Shown here piece after piece: positions 53,051-63,244 of a DNA stretch of 64,000 bases; position 1 is the stretch's first letter, and every line of letters starts with the position of its first letter. Source of the stretch: Desulfofustis sp. (GTDB lineage Bacteria; Desulfobacterota; Desulfobulbia; Desulfobulbales; Desulfocapsaceae); NCBI GenBank assembly GCA_022340565.1, contig JAJDNR010000026.1, positions 1 through 64,000 on the forward strand, written 5' to 3'. Under the pieces are notes generated by a model that worked only from the letters and a program-made list of their open reading frames with translations, was not told the origin of the DNA and did not search any database. The position numbers were made by a program, and so were the translations under genes.

Positions 53051-53079
53051 TTGAATTATGGCCGCCGAAACGATATAAA
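53051..53079 (+). promoter_or_regulatory. sigma70-type promoter upstream of gltX
   Basis: TTGAAT-17 nt-TATAAA. Confidence 0.6.
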
Positions 53080-53193
53080 AGCAGCGTATTGTGGGCCTTG
53101 ATAAAAATCGAGGCTGGCTATCCTTTTTTGCCGTATCATGCTTATCTTTGTGAGCCAGATAAAAACGCTACGCAACCCCAGGAAAGAAAGGTT

Positions 53194-54672
53194 ATGCACG
53201 AGACCAGACTGCGATTCCCTCCGAGCCCGACCGGGTACCTTCACATCGGCGGAGCGAGAACCGCCCTTTACAACTGGCTATACGCCAAAAAGACCGGCGG
53301 CAAACTGGTGCTGCGCATCGAGGATACCGATGCCGACCGCTCAAGCGAAGATTCGATTCAGGGTATCATAGACGGCCTGAACTGGCTCGGCATCGACTGG
53401 GACGAAGGACCCTATTTCCAGACCGAATTCAGCCACGAGCATCGAGCTGCCGCAGCCAGGCTCGTTCGGCACGGCAAGGCCTACCATTGCTTCTGCTCCA
53501 AAGAGGAACTCGAACGCAAGCGGGAGGCCGCTCTCAAAGCCAAAACCGCTGTCGGCTACGACGGCACCTGCAGACATCTGGGGGAGGCCGAAATCACCGC
53601 CAGGCATGAGCGGGGGATACCGTCGGTGATCCGCTTCAAGGTCCCTGAACGGCATGGCAAGCTCGGTTATGACGATGAAGTGCTCGGGCGGATCGAAAGC
53701 GACTACGAGGAAATCGACGACTTCGTGATCGTCCGCTCCAACGGCAACCCGCTCTACCTGCTGTGCAACGTCGTCGACGATATCCGCGACCGCATCACCC
53801 ATGTGGTCAGGGGACAGGATCACATGACCAATACGATCAAGCAGCTGCTGCTCTACGAGGCCCTCGGTGCGCCGGTTCCGGTATTCGCCCACATGCCCTT
53901 GACCCTCGACACCAAAAAAGCGAAAATCTCCAAACGCAGCCACGGCGAGATTGTCGCCGTCCAGTTCTACCGCGACAACGGGTTCATCCCGTGGGCGTTC
54001 AATAATTTCCTGGTGCTGCTCGGCTGGTCCCCCGGCGATGATCGTGAGATCTTCTCCAAAGAGGAGTTGATCGAGGCGTTCAGCCTGGACCGCATCAACA
54101 AGTCGGCCTCGATCTTCAATTACCGCAAAGACGATCCGAAATTCTTCACCGACCCCAAGGCGATTGCAATAAACGAACACTATCTGCGGACCATGGACGT
54201 CGAGGCGCTGGCGCCGATGGTGAAAGACGTGCTGGTCAAGGAACAGTTGTGGGACGACAGCTATGAAGGGGAGCGGAAGCAATGGTTTCTACAGACCATC
54301 GAGCTGATCCGCTCCAGGTTCCACGTCCTCACCGATTTTACAACGATGGGCCGAGCCTACTTTTCAGACGATTTTCAGATCGAAGAGAAGCCGCTGACCA
54401 AAAATCTGCTTAAATTTCCGGAACTCCAGACCCTGCTCCCCGAGCTTGCAGAACGGTATGCCCTGCTCTCCGATTTTTCACTCGAGCAAACCGAACGGCT
54501 TGCACGTGAGTGCGCTGAACGCGCGGGGGTCAAGCCCGGGGTGATTATCAATGGGATGCGAACGGTCGTCACCGGCCAGCTGGCCGGACCTTCCCTGTTC
54601 GAAATTCTGATCACAATCGGTCAGCAGAAGGTGGTGGAGCGGTTGTGCAGAACTCCTCAATTTTACGTGTAA
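53194..54672 (+). CDS. gltX: glutamyl-tRNA synthetase
   Basis: RFPPSPTGYLHIGGARTALYNWLYAKKTGGKLVLRIEDTD, KISKRSHG. Confidence 0.97.
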   Translation: MHETRLRFPPSPTGYLHIGGARTALYNWLYAKKTGGKLVLRIEDTDADRSSEDSIQGIIDGLNWLGIDWDEGPYFQTEFSHEHRAAAARLVRHGKAYHCFCSKEELERKREAALKAKTAVGYDGTCRHLGEAEITARHERGIPSVIRFKVPERHGKLGYDDEVLGRIESDYEEIDDFVIVRSNGNPLYLLCNVVDDIRDRITHVVRGQDHMTNTIKQLLLYEALGAPVPVFAHMPLTLDTKKAKISKRSHGEIVAVQFYRDNGFIPWAFNNFLVLLGWSPGDDREIFSKEELIEAFSLDRINKSASIFNYRKDDPKFFTDPKAIAINEHYLRTMDVEALAPMVKDVLVKEQLWDDSYEGERKQWFLQTIELIRSRFHVLTDFTTMGRAYFSDDFQIEEKPLTKNLLKFPELQTLLPELAERYALLSDFSLEQTERLARECAERAGVKPGVIINGMRTVVTGQLAGPSLFEILITIGQQKVVERLCRTPQFYV

Positions 54673-54681
54673 GGGTTGACC

Positions 54682-56403
54682 ATGACGAGCGAACCACAGA
54701 ACACTCCGGACCAACGCCCGCTGGATTTCATCAGGCAGATCGTCAAGCAAGACCAGCGCACCGGCAAGCACCTGGTACCGATAACCCGCTTTCCCCCGGA
54801 GCCCAACGGTTTTCTGCATATCGGCCATGCCAAATCGATCTGTCTCAACTTCGGCATCAGCAATGAATTCAACGGTACCTGCCACCTGCGGTTCGACGAC
54901 ACCAACCCGAGCAAGGAGGAGGAGGCGTATGTAGAATCTATCAAGACCGACGTCAAGTGGCTTGGCTTCGACTGGGGCGAGCATCTTTACTTCGCCTCCG
55001 ACTACTTCGATAAACTCTACAATTTCGCCGAACAGCTCATCGACAAGGGCAAGGCCTATGTCTGTGATCTGACCCCGGACCAAATCCGCCAATATCGGGG
55101 GACCTTGACCGAACCCGGTACGGACAGTCCGTACCGCAACCGTACGGCAGCCGAAAACCTTGAATTGTTCAGGAAGATGAAAGCGGGAGCCTTTCCCGAC
55201 GGCAGCAGGGTACTGCGCGCCAAGATCGACATGAGTTCTCCGGCGATTATCATGCGCGACCCGGTAATTTACCGTATTCTGCGGTCCACCCACCACCGCA
55301 CCGGCGACACCTGGTGCATCTACCCGATGTATGATTTCACCCACTGTCTGTCCGACATGCTCGAGAAGATTACCCATTCACTCTGCACCCTCGAGTTCCA
55401 GGATAACCGCATGCTCTACGACTGGGTGCTCGATACCCTGGAAACCCCCTGTCATCCGCGCCAGATCGAGTTCGCCCGGCTCAATCTGACCTACACGGTG
55501 ATGTCCAAACGTAAATTGCTTCAGCTGGTAAACGAGAAATATGTCGACGGCTGGGACGATCCGCGGATGCTGACCATATCAGGCCTGAGACGGCGGGGCT
55601 ATACGCCGCGGTCGATCAGGAATTTCTGCGCGCAGATCGGCATCGGCAAAAAAGAGAGCCTCATCGATATGGGAATCCTTGAAAACGCCGTCAGGGAGGA
55701 TCTCAACGAAACCGCAGCACGGGTGATGGGGGTTCTCGACCCGCTCAAGGTGATCATCGATAACTATCCCGCTGACCGCAGTGAAACGCTGACCGCGCAG
55801 AATCATCCCCAGAAGCCGGAATTCGGCACCCGCGAACTGCTGTTCAGTCGAGAACTCTATATCGAACGAAGCGATTTCATGGAAGATCCGCCCCGCAAAT
55901 TCTTCCGTCTCGGTCCCGGCAGGGAAGTACGTCTGCGCTACGGTTACTACATCACCTGCACCTCGTATGAAACCGACGACACAGGCCGGGTAACCGCCCT
56001 GCACTGCAGCTACGATCCCGAGACCAGGGGGGGCTCCTCAGCTGACGGCAGAAAGGTGAAAGGTACGATCCACTGGGTGTCGGCCGCTCATGCGATCGAC
56101 GGCGAGGTCTGCCTCTACGACCGCCTGTTCGACGTCGAGCACCCCGATGGAGACAGGGAAAACGACTTCAAAACCCACATCAATCCCGACTCGAAACAGG
56201 TTCTCACCGGCTGCAAGCTCGAACCGTCCCTTGCCCACCTCGAACCGGGCAGCCAGGTTCAGTTCGAGCGCCAGGGGTACTTCTGTCTCGATGCGACTCT
56301 CAGCACTCCGGGAAGACCCGTATTCAACCGGGTCGTGACGCTTCGGGATTCGTGGGAGAAGCAGGCCGCGCCGGTTCAGACGAAGAGTTTGAAGCAGAAA
56401 TAG
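54682..56403 (+). CDS. glnS: glutaminyl-tRNA synthetase
   Basis: [42 protein letters not shown], GlnRS anticodon-binding region. Confidence 0.97.
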   Translation: MTSEPQNTPDQRPLDFIRQIVKQDQRTGKHLVPITRFPPEPNGFLHIGHAKSICLNFGISNEFNGTCHLRFDDTNPSKEEEAYVESIKTDVKWLGFDWGEHLYFASDYFDKLYNFAEQLIDKGKAYVCDLTPDQIRQYRGTLTEPGTDSPYRNRTAAENLELFRKMKAGAFPDGSRVLRAKIDMSSPAIIMRDPVIYRILRSTHHRTGDTWCIYPMYDFTHCLSDMLEKITHSLCTLEFQDNRMLYDWVLDTLETPCHPRQIEFARLNLTYTVMSKRKLLQLVNEKYVDGWDDPRMLTISGLRRRGYTPRSIRNFCAQIGIGKKESLIDMGILENAVREDLNETAARVMGVLDPLKVIIDNYPADRSETLTAQNHPQKPEFGTRELLFSRELYIERSDFMEDPPRKFFRLGPGREVRLRYGYYITCTSYETDDTGRVTALHCSYDPETRGGSSADGRKVKGTIHWVSAAHAIDGEVCLYDRLFDVEHPDGDRENDFKTHINPDSKQVLTGCKLEPSLAHLEPGSQVQFERQGYFCLDATLSTPGRPVFNRVVTLRDSWEKQAAPVQTKSLKQK

Positions 56404-56729
56404 AGAACCAGCAGCGCCGCCACACCTGCCATGGCCGACAGGAGCCTGATGACCGTCGGCGAAAATCTCGACCGTGATACAGAGGCGCTGCTCAGGTTCA
56501 AAGCGGCCAGCCGCTCCACCTGTTCCTGAACAGTGAGCCTTACGTCTTTTTTGGCCGCCTCCGCCTCTCTATTTGTTTCACCATCGTCTCGGAAAGCGGT
56601 CCCAGCAGACGCGTCCCCATCGTCAAGCGGCGCTGTGGAGAGCACGTTGTCCGACATCCGGTGACGATCCGATCCCTTTTCAACCATTCGTGCACCAACG
56701 CCCGTTTTTTCGATACCTTCAGAGTTCAT
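56376..56729 (-). CDS. hypothetical protein with single C-terminal TM segment
   Basis: 117 aa; start adjoins the upstream GGT stop; C-terminal [25 protein letters not shown]; overlaps glnS 3' end by 28 nt in antisense. Confidence 0.55.
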   Translation of the reverse strand: MNSEGIEKTGVGARMVEKGSDRHRMSDNVLSTAPLDDGDASAGTAFRDDGETNREAEAAKKDVRLTVQEQVERLAALNLSSASVSRSRFSPTVIRLLSAMAGVAALLVLYFCFKLFV

Positions 56730-58256
56730 CTACTCGACAACCTCGACGCTTCCCCCCCGCCTCGGATCTCCTGCTCCGCCCTCCCCCGGAATCACCGCAT
56801 GAACGCCGCCGAAATAGACGTCTCGGCATTCCCAGCAGTTGAGTTCAACCGAACGGCGGAGTATGTCGAGCGCCGTTTTTTCAAAACCGGGCTCGACCTG
56901 CACGACGCTGCCGTCCCAATGCAGACGCGGGGCCTCCACCGCCTCCTTGAGATTTCTGTTGAAGTCGACGATCTGATTGAGAACCTGACTGATCGCCGTC
57001 CTGATGCGCTTCGAGCCGCCGCTGCCGATCACCAGCGAAACGGCGCCGTCTTTGATGAGCAGCGACGGTGACATCATCGAACCGACCCGCTGTCCGGGAG
57101 GGCTCGAGTGGAATCCGCCGGGATGAAGATCATCTTCACCCATCATGTTGTTGAGCATGATCCCGGTTCCCGGAGCAAAATATCCAGAGCCTTCGCCGTT
57201 GGAGCAGGTCATGGAAGCGCAGTTGCCCTCTTTATCGGCGATGCTGATATGGGTGGTTCCTCTGCTGAAGATGCGCAGTTGTTGAACCGATCGATCGTGG
57301 TCACCGTCGGCCCAGAAACGCTCGAGCTGTTTCCCGCTGGTTATCCCGGACTCCCGGATTTTTTCTACCTCCTGCATCAGTGCCACGGTTCTGCACAGAT
57401 GCTTGCCATCGCCCCAGCCTCCTCGATAAGGCCCCGCTTTTTCAAGCAGACCGATGGAGAGCCCGATCAAAGCACCCCCGACGGAGGGCTCGGGAGCCGT
57501 CAGCAGTTCATGCCCCCGGTAGGAGATCTTCAACGGCGACCGCTCGATCACCCGGTATGAAGCCAGATCGGTGCTGCTGAGCAGCCCGCCGGCCTCACCC
57601 ATATCGCGATCTATGGCAGCGGCGATCTCTCCGGCATAGAAGTTCGCCCCGCCGTCGGCGGCAATCTCCTCGAGGAACTCTGCGCCGAGCGGGTTTTCAA
57701 GAAGTTCTCCGCCCTTCTTGTAGACCCCGCCGGGTTCGTAGAGCGCTCGCCCCTGCTCATGAAGCGTCATGATCGGATAGAGCAGACCGAGAAAAACACC
57801 CTGCTGTTCATTGATGAGGTGGCACCGTGCCAGTTCTTTCGCCGGGGCGATAACCTCGGCCAGGTTCATCCTGCCGAGGCGCCGCTGGGTATGGATCAGG
57901 CCTTTGAGGGTGCCGGGAACGGCAACGGAGCCGCAGCCGATATTGAAATCCTGGGTGGATCCGGAAAACTGCACCGTCACCGGGAAGAAATCTCCGACCG
58001 CAGACACATCAGCTCTGCCAAGCCCCGGCGTATCGACAAAAAAATCGAAGAACAGTTCCTGGCCGAACCGGGCGCTGTGACCAATCAGCAGTCCCCCGCC
58101 CCCGAGACTGTTCAGGGACGGCTCCACCACGGCCGATGCAAAGCCGGCAGCCACGACCGCGTCGAACGCGTTGCCCCCTTCCCTGAGAACATCCGCCGCA
58201 GTAGCGCTCACCAGACTGTGTCCGGAGGCAACGATCGATCTGGAATATCTGCTCAT
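56730..58256 (-). CDS. gamma-glutamyltransferase-like Ntn hydrolase
   Basis: ADVLREGGNAFDAVVAAGFASAVVEPSLNSLGGGGLLI; processing site RGTTHISIADKEGNCASMTCSNGEGSG; GSGGSKRIRTAISQVL; no obvious signal peptide. Confidence 0.9.
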   Translation of the reverse strand: MSRYSRSIVASGHSLVSATAADVLREGGNAFDAVVAAGFASAVVEPSLNSLGGGGLLIGHSARFGQELFFDFFVDTPGLGRADVSAVGDFFPVTVQFSGSTQDFNIGCGSVAVPGTLKGLIHTQRRLGRMNLAEVIAPAKELARCHLINEQQGVFLGLLYPIMTLHEQGRALYEPGGVYKKGGELLENPLGAEFLEEIAADGGANFYAGEIAAAIDRDMGEAGGLLSSTDLASYRVIERSPLKISYRGHELLTAPEPSVGGALIGLSIGLLEKAGPYRGGWGDGKHLCRTVALMQEVEKIRESGITSGKQLERFWADGDHDRSVQQLRIFSRGTTHISIADKEGNCASMTCSNGEGSGYFAPGTGIMLNNMMGEDDLHPGGFHSSPPGQRVGSMMSPSLLIKDGAVSLVIGSGGSKRIRTAISQVLNQIVDFNRNLKEAVEAPRLHWDGSVVQVEPGFEKTALDILRRSVELNCWECRDVYFGGVHAVIPGEGGAGDPRRGGSVEVVE

Positions 58257-59365
58257 TGCCAGAAGTCTTCGTGGATATCTCGCACGACTGCGGCAAAGTC
58301 GCCTGAACGCCGGTAAATGTGCCGCATCCGATCGGCTCCCGTGCCACCTGAAATAACCGTATCAAGCTGGTTCAGATACCGATCTGAACCGAGTCGGGCA
58401 GCATAAGCCTTGAGTTTTCGTTTCAGCACCATCGCCGCAAGCCGGTACTGCATCGCGTGCGCCCCGAGAATTCCCGCGGGATCAATGAATCTGCCTTCAA
58501 GGCCATGTCGAGCAGCCTGCCACTTGTTTGCCTTCAGCAGAAAGCTGCTCATCGGTCCGGCGGCTTCGCCTTCTTCCGCCAGCCAGGCAACGCAGCTCTG
58601 GATCATGGCAACGAGAGCGAGAATCTCGGTGAATCTGACCGGGAGGTCGCAGATCCGTATTTCCAGGGTCCCCAATTCCGGATTCGGCCGGGCATCAAGC
58701 CACAAATCCCTGAACCCCTCGATAATGCCATGGCTTGCCAGTTCCTGTATCACTTCGTCAAAATGAGCCCAATCCCTGAAGTGTTCGTAGATCCCGGCCA
58801 GCGGCAGGACTTCAAACAGTTTCGTTCGATAGGACATCAGACCGGTGTCGATGGACTGATAAAACGGGGATGAACATGACAGAACGAGAAAAATCGGCAA
58901 AAATGGCTGTATCAGATTGCAGACCTTGATAGCGCTGTCGCCATCGGGCAGGCCGACATGAACGTGCAGCCCCTGTGAGATGAATCTCCGGCCGACGATC
59001 TGCAGTTCCTCCATGATCCTTTCATATCGGTTATTCTCGGTGAGTTCCTGGTCGACACCACGGGCAAAGGGGTGCAGGCTGGCGGCGTAAAGCAGGAAAT
59101 CATTCGCTTCGGCAAGTTCCTCGGCAAGCGCAATGGTCTGCAGCAAGTCATTCTCAACGTCACGGACATTGGTGCAGATCCCGGTCCGGATCTCAAGGAT
59201 GGATTTGATGAATTCGAGCGACAATCGCGGTCGCAGAATGTTCGGTGCCTGCTCGAACAGCATCGGGCCAAAGGGCACCAGTCTGAATTCGGCCCTGTCG
59301 AGAATCTGAAATTCGATTTCCACTCCCAGCGTGTATGAACTGTTCGATGCGAAATCCATGACCAT
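58253..59365 (-). CDS. carboxylate-amine ligase, YbdK/GCS2 family
   Basis: TLGVEIEFQILDRAEFRLVP, SQGLHVHVGLPDGDSAIKVCN, LGTLEIRICDLPVRFTEI. Confidence 0.93.
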   Translation of the reverse strand: MVMDFASNSSYTLGVEIEFQILDRAEFRLVPFGPMLFEQAPNILRPRLSLEFIKSILEIRTGICTNVRDVENDLLQTIALAEELAEANDFLLYAASLHPFARGVDQELTENNRYERIMEELQIVGRRFISQGLHVHVGLPDGDSAIKVCNLIQPFLPIFLVLSCSSPFYQSIDTGLMSYRTKLFEVLPLAGIYEHFRDWAHFDEVIQELASHGIIEGFRDLWLDARPNPELGTLEIRICDLPVRFTEILALVAMIQSCVAWLAEEGEAAGPMSSFLLKANKWQAARHGLEGRFIDPAGILGAHAMQYRLAAMVLKRKLKAYAARLGSDRYLNQLDTVISGGTGADRMRHIYRRSGDFAAVVRDIHEDFWQ

Positions 59366-59384
59366 CTACGCTGAAACTGTGAGT

Positions 59385-60578
59385 TTACCGCCGATACGCG
59401 TCGAGCCAGTGGTACGCTGCCATGGCCAGCCAGGATGCTCCGACTTTCAGACAGTTTTCGTCAAAATCGAAGGTGGCGCTGTGGGCAGGCCCGGCACCGC
59501 CTGGCAACATCGCCCCGAACCGGACCATGCAGCCCTCGATATACTGCTGGTAAAAGGAGAAATCTTCGCCTCCGAGGCTCGGATACCCTTGGCAAGTGAC
59601 GCCGTCCTCGCCTACCACTTGAGCTGCCGCCCGACGGGCTATGGCGGTTGCTTGCGGTCCGTTTATCACAGCCGGAAGCCCCTGGTCGAAGACGATGTCC
59701 GCGCGAAGGTCATACATGGTTGAAATCGACTGGACCACCCGTTTCAACCCCCAGATAGTCTTCTCTCTGGTCATCTCGTCGGTTGACCTGACGGTTCCCT
59801 TCAGAACGGCCTGGGCGGCAATGATATTGTGCGCGTTGCCGGCCTGGAAACTGCCGATGGTGATCACCTCCGACTTGTTCGGATCCACTTCCCGCGAAAC
59901 CAGCGTCTGGATGATCATGACCAGGCTCGATGCCGCCACGATCGAGTCAGTCCCCTCATGCGGGCGGGCTGCGTGCCCACCACGGCCGTTCAAGGTGATG
60001 GTGAAAGGATCGGCGAAGGCGCAGATCAACCCCTCGTCGACGATGATCATGCCGGTTCTATAGTGAGTGTCGATGTGGCCGCCGAATATGGCCTGCACAC
60101 CATCCAGGATTCCTTCGCGGATCAACTGCGCTGCACCGTTTCCGTGTTCTTCTGCAGGCTGGAATATCAGTCTCACGCCACCCGGCAGCGATGGTCCGTT
60201 TTTCAGCAGCGCAGCGGCTCCCAGAAGCATCGCCACGTGTCCGTCATGTCCGCAGGCATGCATGATGCCGTGCTGCTCCGACGCAAAGGGCAGGCCGGTT
60301 CCCTCGGTAATCGGCAGTGCGTCCATATCCGCCCGCAGGCCGACACAACCGCCAGTTCCGCACCCGCCTATGTGCGCGGCGATGCCGGTTCCGCCGTAGC
60401 CGCCGGTAAACTCGATGCCGAGCGATTGCAGTTGCTCCTTGATAAACTCCGAACAGCGATGCTCGTCATAGGAGGTTTCCGGATGTTTGTGGATATGTCT
60501 GCGCACTCCCACCATCCACTGCTCCAGTTCTTCACTGACAGGGAACAATGGCTGGTTTTGGTTTCCCGAATTACTCAA
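59385..60578 (-). CDS. M20 family amidohydrolase (hippuricase/aminoacylase-like)
   Basis: RRHIHKHPETSYDEHRCSEFI, GLRADMDALPI, HACGHDGHVAMLLGAA, FQPAEEHGNGA. Confidence 0.95.
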   Translation of the reverse strand: MSNSGNQNQPLFPVSEELEQWMVGVRRHIHKHPETSYDEHRCSEFIKEQLQSLGIEFTGGYGGTGIAAHIGGCGTGGCVGLRADMDALPITEGTGLPFASEQHGIMHACGHDGHVAMLLGAAALLKNGPSLPGGVRLIFQPAEEHGNGAAQLIREGILDGVQAIFGGHIDTHYRTGMIIVDEGLICAFADPFTITLNGRGGHAARPHEGTDSIVAASSLVMIIQTLVSREVDPNKSEVITIGSFQAGNAHNIIAAQAVLKGTVRSTDEMTREKTIWGLKRVVQSISTMYDLRADIVFDQGLPAVINGPQATAIARRAAAQVVGEDGVTCQGYPSLGGEDFSFYQQYIEGCMVRFGAMLPGGAGPAHSATFDFDENCLKVGASWLAMAAYHWLDAYRR

Positions 60579-61080
60579 TTCTTATCGCTCCAATTCTCTT
60601 CTCAGCGGAATCTTCGTCTTCCTCCGGGAAATCTCTGTCTTCAGCGACGATCTGATCTTCATGCGGTTCATGCTCCCACCGTCCATCCGCATCGTGATTT
60701 TCATCCTGGTATTCTTCGTATTCTTCTATTTCAGGTTCTTGATGGGTGTCCTCTTCCTGGAACTGATCGTCCCGCTGGTATGCTGCAGGTTCCAGCGGTT
60801 CTTCCCAGGTATCTGGTTTTTCCATCTCCTCTTCATCCGGGTGGGTTTGGTCTTGCTCATCTCCGGGCAACTCACCATAGGTTGCGGGCACCTGCCCCAA
60901 CGGCTGTCTGAAAAAGCAGATGATGCCGTTTTGCACCTCGATTACCGAAACCAGTTCCCATCCCGATTGTCCGAACCGATTGAGCTGTTCCTCTATTTCC
61001 GCCTCGTCGAGAAACGGTCCACCGAGCAACCCCTCTTTTTTCAAGGCAAAATGAACGGATTTATAGCCCCATCTCATCAC
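60571..61080 (-). CDS. DUF4177-like domain with strongly acidic C-terminal tail
   Basis: WGYKSVHFALKK...LNRFGQSGWELVSVIEVQNGIICFFRQP followed by a D/E/Q-rich tail; overlaps the M20 gene start by 8 nt. Confidence 0.7.
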   Translation of the reverse strand: MMRWGYKSVHFALKKEGLLGGPFLDEAEIEEQLNRFGQSGWELVSVIEVQNGIICFFRQPLGQVPATYGELPGDEQDQTHPDEEEMEKPDTWEEPLEPAAYQRDDQFQEEDTHQEPEIEEYEEYQDENHDADGRWEHEPHEDQIVAEDRDFPEEDEDSAEKRIGAIRIE

Positions 61081-61133
61081 TCACTCCATCTCCCTCACGA
61101 GCCGCCGGTTTTGTCCTGATTGTTCTATATACC

Positions 61134-62999
61134 CTACTGTTTTTTGAACATGTCATTGACAAAAGTCCCCTCGTAACGAGTACCGTCGGCCAGTTTCAAA
61201 ACACCGTAGCCATTTCTCCTGCCTTCGGTAAACTCTCCGACATAGGTGGAACCGTCACTGGCTGTGAGTGTCCCCTTGCCATCGGGTAAATCGTTCTTGA
61301 ACATGCCTTCATAGACCGAACCGTCCGTATAATTCATTTTGCCCTTGCCATGGAAACTGCCGTACCTGAAATGGCCTTTGTAACGACTGCCGTCGGCGAA
61401 CTGATATTCTCCGACCCCGTCGAACAGGTCGTTCTTGAACTCACCGACGTAGGCAGTTCCGTCAGGGTAGACGAATCTCCCGTCGCCGTCCCGTTTGCCC
61501 ATCAGATACCAGCCGGTATATTGCCGGCCGTCTGCAAAGGTGTAGGTCCCCTTGCCGTTGAACGAACCGAGCTCGAATTCTCCCTCGTAGACGTCACCGT
61601 TGGCAAATTCGAGGGTTCCCTTGCCGTGCTTCAAGCCGTCTTTGACCTGTCCCGTATACCTGCTCTTGTCGGGAAAGACAAAAACGATTTCGCCGTTCAT
61701 GGGCTGATCCCCTTTCTTGCCCTGCCAGATGACGCCGTCCGCATACACCAGACTGGCACCCTGCGGGGTATCACCATGTCCGCTTTTACCGGTCTGGACG
61801 CTTGCAGACGGTAACTCTGCAGACGACACCGCTCTTTCCGGTTCGGCAGTTTCGGGACTCCGGTCTTGTGCAGGTCCCCCGAGGCTCGATTCAACGATCG
61901 GTGCAGCCTCTGCGGTTCCGGCTGCGGCCGCCACGCCCACCGGCTCGGGTGCCTGAGGTGCAGCCGGAGTCGTTGTTCCGATAGCTGCTTCGTCGACCGG
62001 AACAACCGGAGAGCCGTCCGCGAACTCACCTTTGAACACCCGCCCGTCGCTGTACTCCATCTTACCTTTACCGTGAAGCTTGCCGTCCTGGAAGTCTCCG
62101 GTATATACAGAGCCGTCGGAGTAGTGATAGATGCCCTTGCCGTGCATCTGCCCGGCCCGGAAATCTCCTTCGTAGCGGCTTCCGTCTTCAAATACCATGG
62201 TACCTTTCCCCTCGGCAAGGCCCCCCGCAAACCCGCCGGTGTATACCGAGCCGTTGGCATACCGCATCTCGCCGTGGCCGTTGAACAGGTCGTTCTTGAA
62301 TTCACCGGTGTAGGTGTTTCCGTCGCTGTAGCTCAGCGTACCCAGGCCCGAGAACTGATCGGATTGGAATTCACCTTCGTATATGTCGCCGTTCGGCAAT
62401 TCCCATTTCCCGAACCCCTCTTTGATATCGTCCTTCAACTCGCCGCGGTATATCGATCCATCAGGGTACGACCGTACACCGGTACCGTGGGGTCTGCCAT
62501 TGCTGAACATCCCCTCGTACCAGCTGCCGTCCGCATAGAGCAGGCGGCCGCTGCCGTCGATCATATTATTGCGGAATTCGCCCTTGTATTCCCGGCCGTC
62601 GGGGAAAAACAGTACACCTTTACCATGGAAACGGCCGAGCCTGAACTCTCCCCGATACCTCGTCCCGTCAGCGCCTACCAGGTAGCCTTGCCCTTCGATA
62701 ACGCCATCTCTGAATTCCCCCTCGTAGCGGCGGCCGTCGCTGCCGGTGAGGGTGCCCCTCCCGGAGATCTTTCCCCGCTGGAAGGTACCGCTGTAAACCG
62801 TGCCGTCCGGATAGGTCAGTGTTCCCGTTCCATTGGCCGTACCGTCCATAAAGCTGCCGCTGTATCTTTTCCCGTCATCCGACACATAGGTCCCGACGCC
62901 CTGCACGCAATCGCCTTCCACACACCCGGACCAGGCAGCAGCGGGTAATATTAGACTTGCCATCAGAATCAGACCGCCGGTTCTCATCTTCCTACTCAT
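61134..62999 (-). CDS. exported MORN-repeat protein (about 21 repeats in two blocks)
   Basis: Signal peptide; repeated YxGEFxxGxxxGxGxxxxxDG units of 23 aa; Ala/Pro-rich linker splits ~13 N-terminal and ~8 C-terminal repeats. Confidence 0.92.
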   Translation of the reverse strand: MSRKMRTGGLILMASLILPAAAWSGCVEGDCVQGVGTYVSDDGKRYSGSFMDGTANGTGTLTYPDGTVYSGTFQRGKISGRGTLTGSDGRRYEGEFRDGVIEGQGYLVGADGTRYRGEFRLGRFHGKGVLFFPDGREYKGEFRNNMIDGSGRLLYADGSWYEGMFSNGRPHGTGVRSYPDGSIYRGELKDDIKEGFGKWELPNGDIYEGEFQSDQFSGLGTLSYSDGNTYTGEFKNDLFNGHGEMRYANGSVYTGGFAGGLAEGKGTMVFEDGSRYEGDFRAGQMHGKGIYHYSDGSVYTGDFQDGKLHGKGKMEYSDGRVFKGEFADGSPVVPVDEAAIGTTTPAAPQAPEPVGVAAAAGTAEAAPIVESSLGGPAQDRSPETAEPERAVSSAELPSASVQTGKSGHGDTPQGASLVYADGVIWQGKKGDQPMNGEIVFVFPDKSRYTGQVKDGLKHGKGTLEFANGDVYEGEFELGSFNGKGTYTFADGRQYTGWYLMGKRDGDGRFVYPDGTAYVGEFKNDLFDGVGEYQFADGSRYKGHFRYGSFHGKGKMNYTDGSVYEGMFKNDLPDGKGTLTASDGSTYVGEFTEGRRNGYGVLKLADGTRYEGTFVNDMFKKQ

Positions 63000-63244
63000 A
63001 GACTCACCACGCCGTTTCGATTAATCTCGCCAATGAATTTCGTACCTGTTCGATTGTACCAGATGTACTGGCGTTTTATCAGCCTGCCGATCGATCAACC
63101 TGACCCCTCGGTGTCGATGCCGTCACCGCATACCCTGTCAGTCTTACCCGAGAACCTTCGCAGACGGCCTTGAAGAAGCATCCGCCCATCCCCGCGCATG
63201 AATGTCACGTGTCCGCCTGCTTCCAGCGGTACGGGCAGATCATG

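Noticed and set aside
60487-61119. Hydrophobic 210-aa ORF on + strand resembling a membrane protein
   Set aside because: Complement of the acidic DUF4177-like gene; GAA/GAG codons read as TTC/CTC, giving an artefactual Phe/Leu-rich translation.
61134-62999. Regular ~69-bp periodicity as a possible CRISPR or tandem DNA repeat
   Set aside because: Periodicity is explained by 23-aa MORN repeats in a continuous ORF with diverged codons; no spacers.
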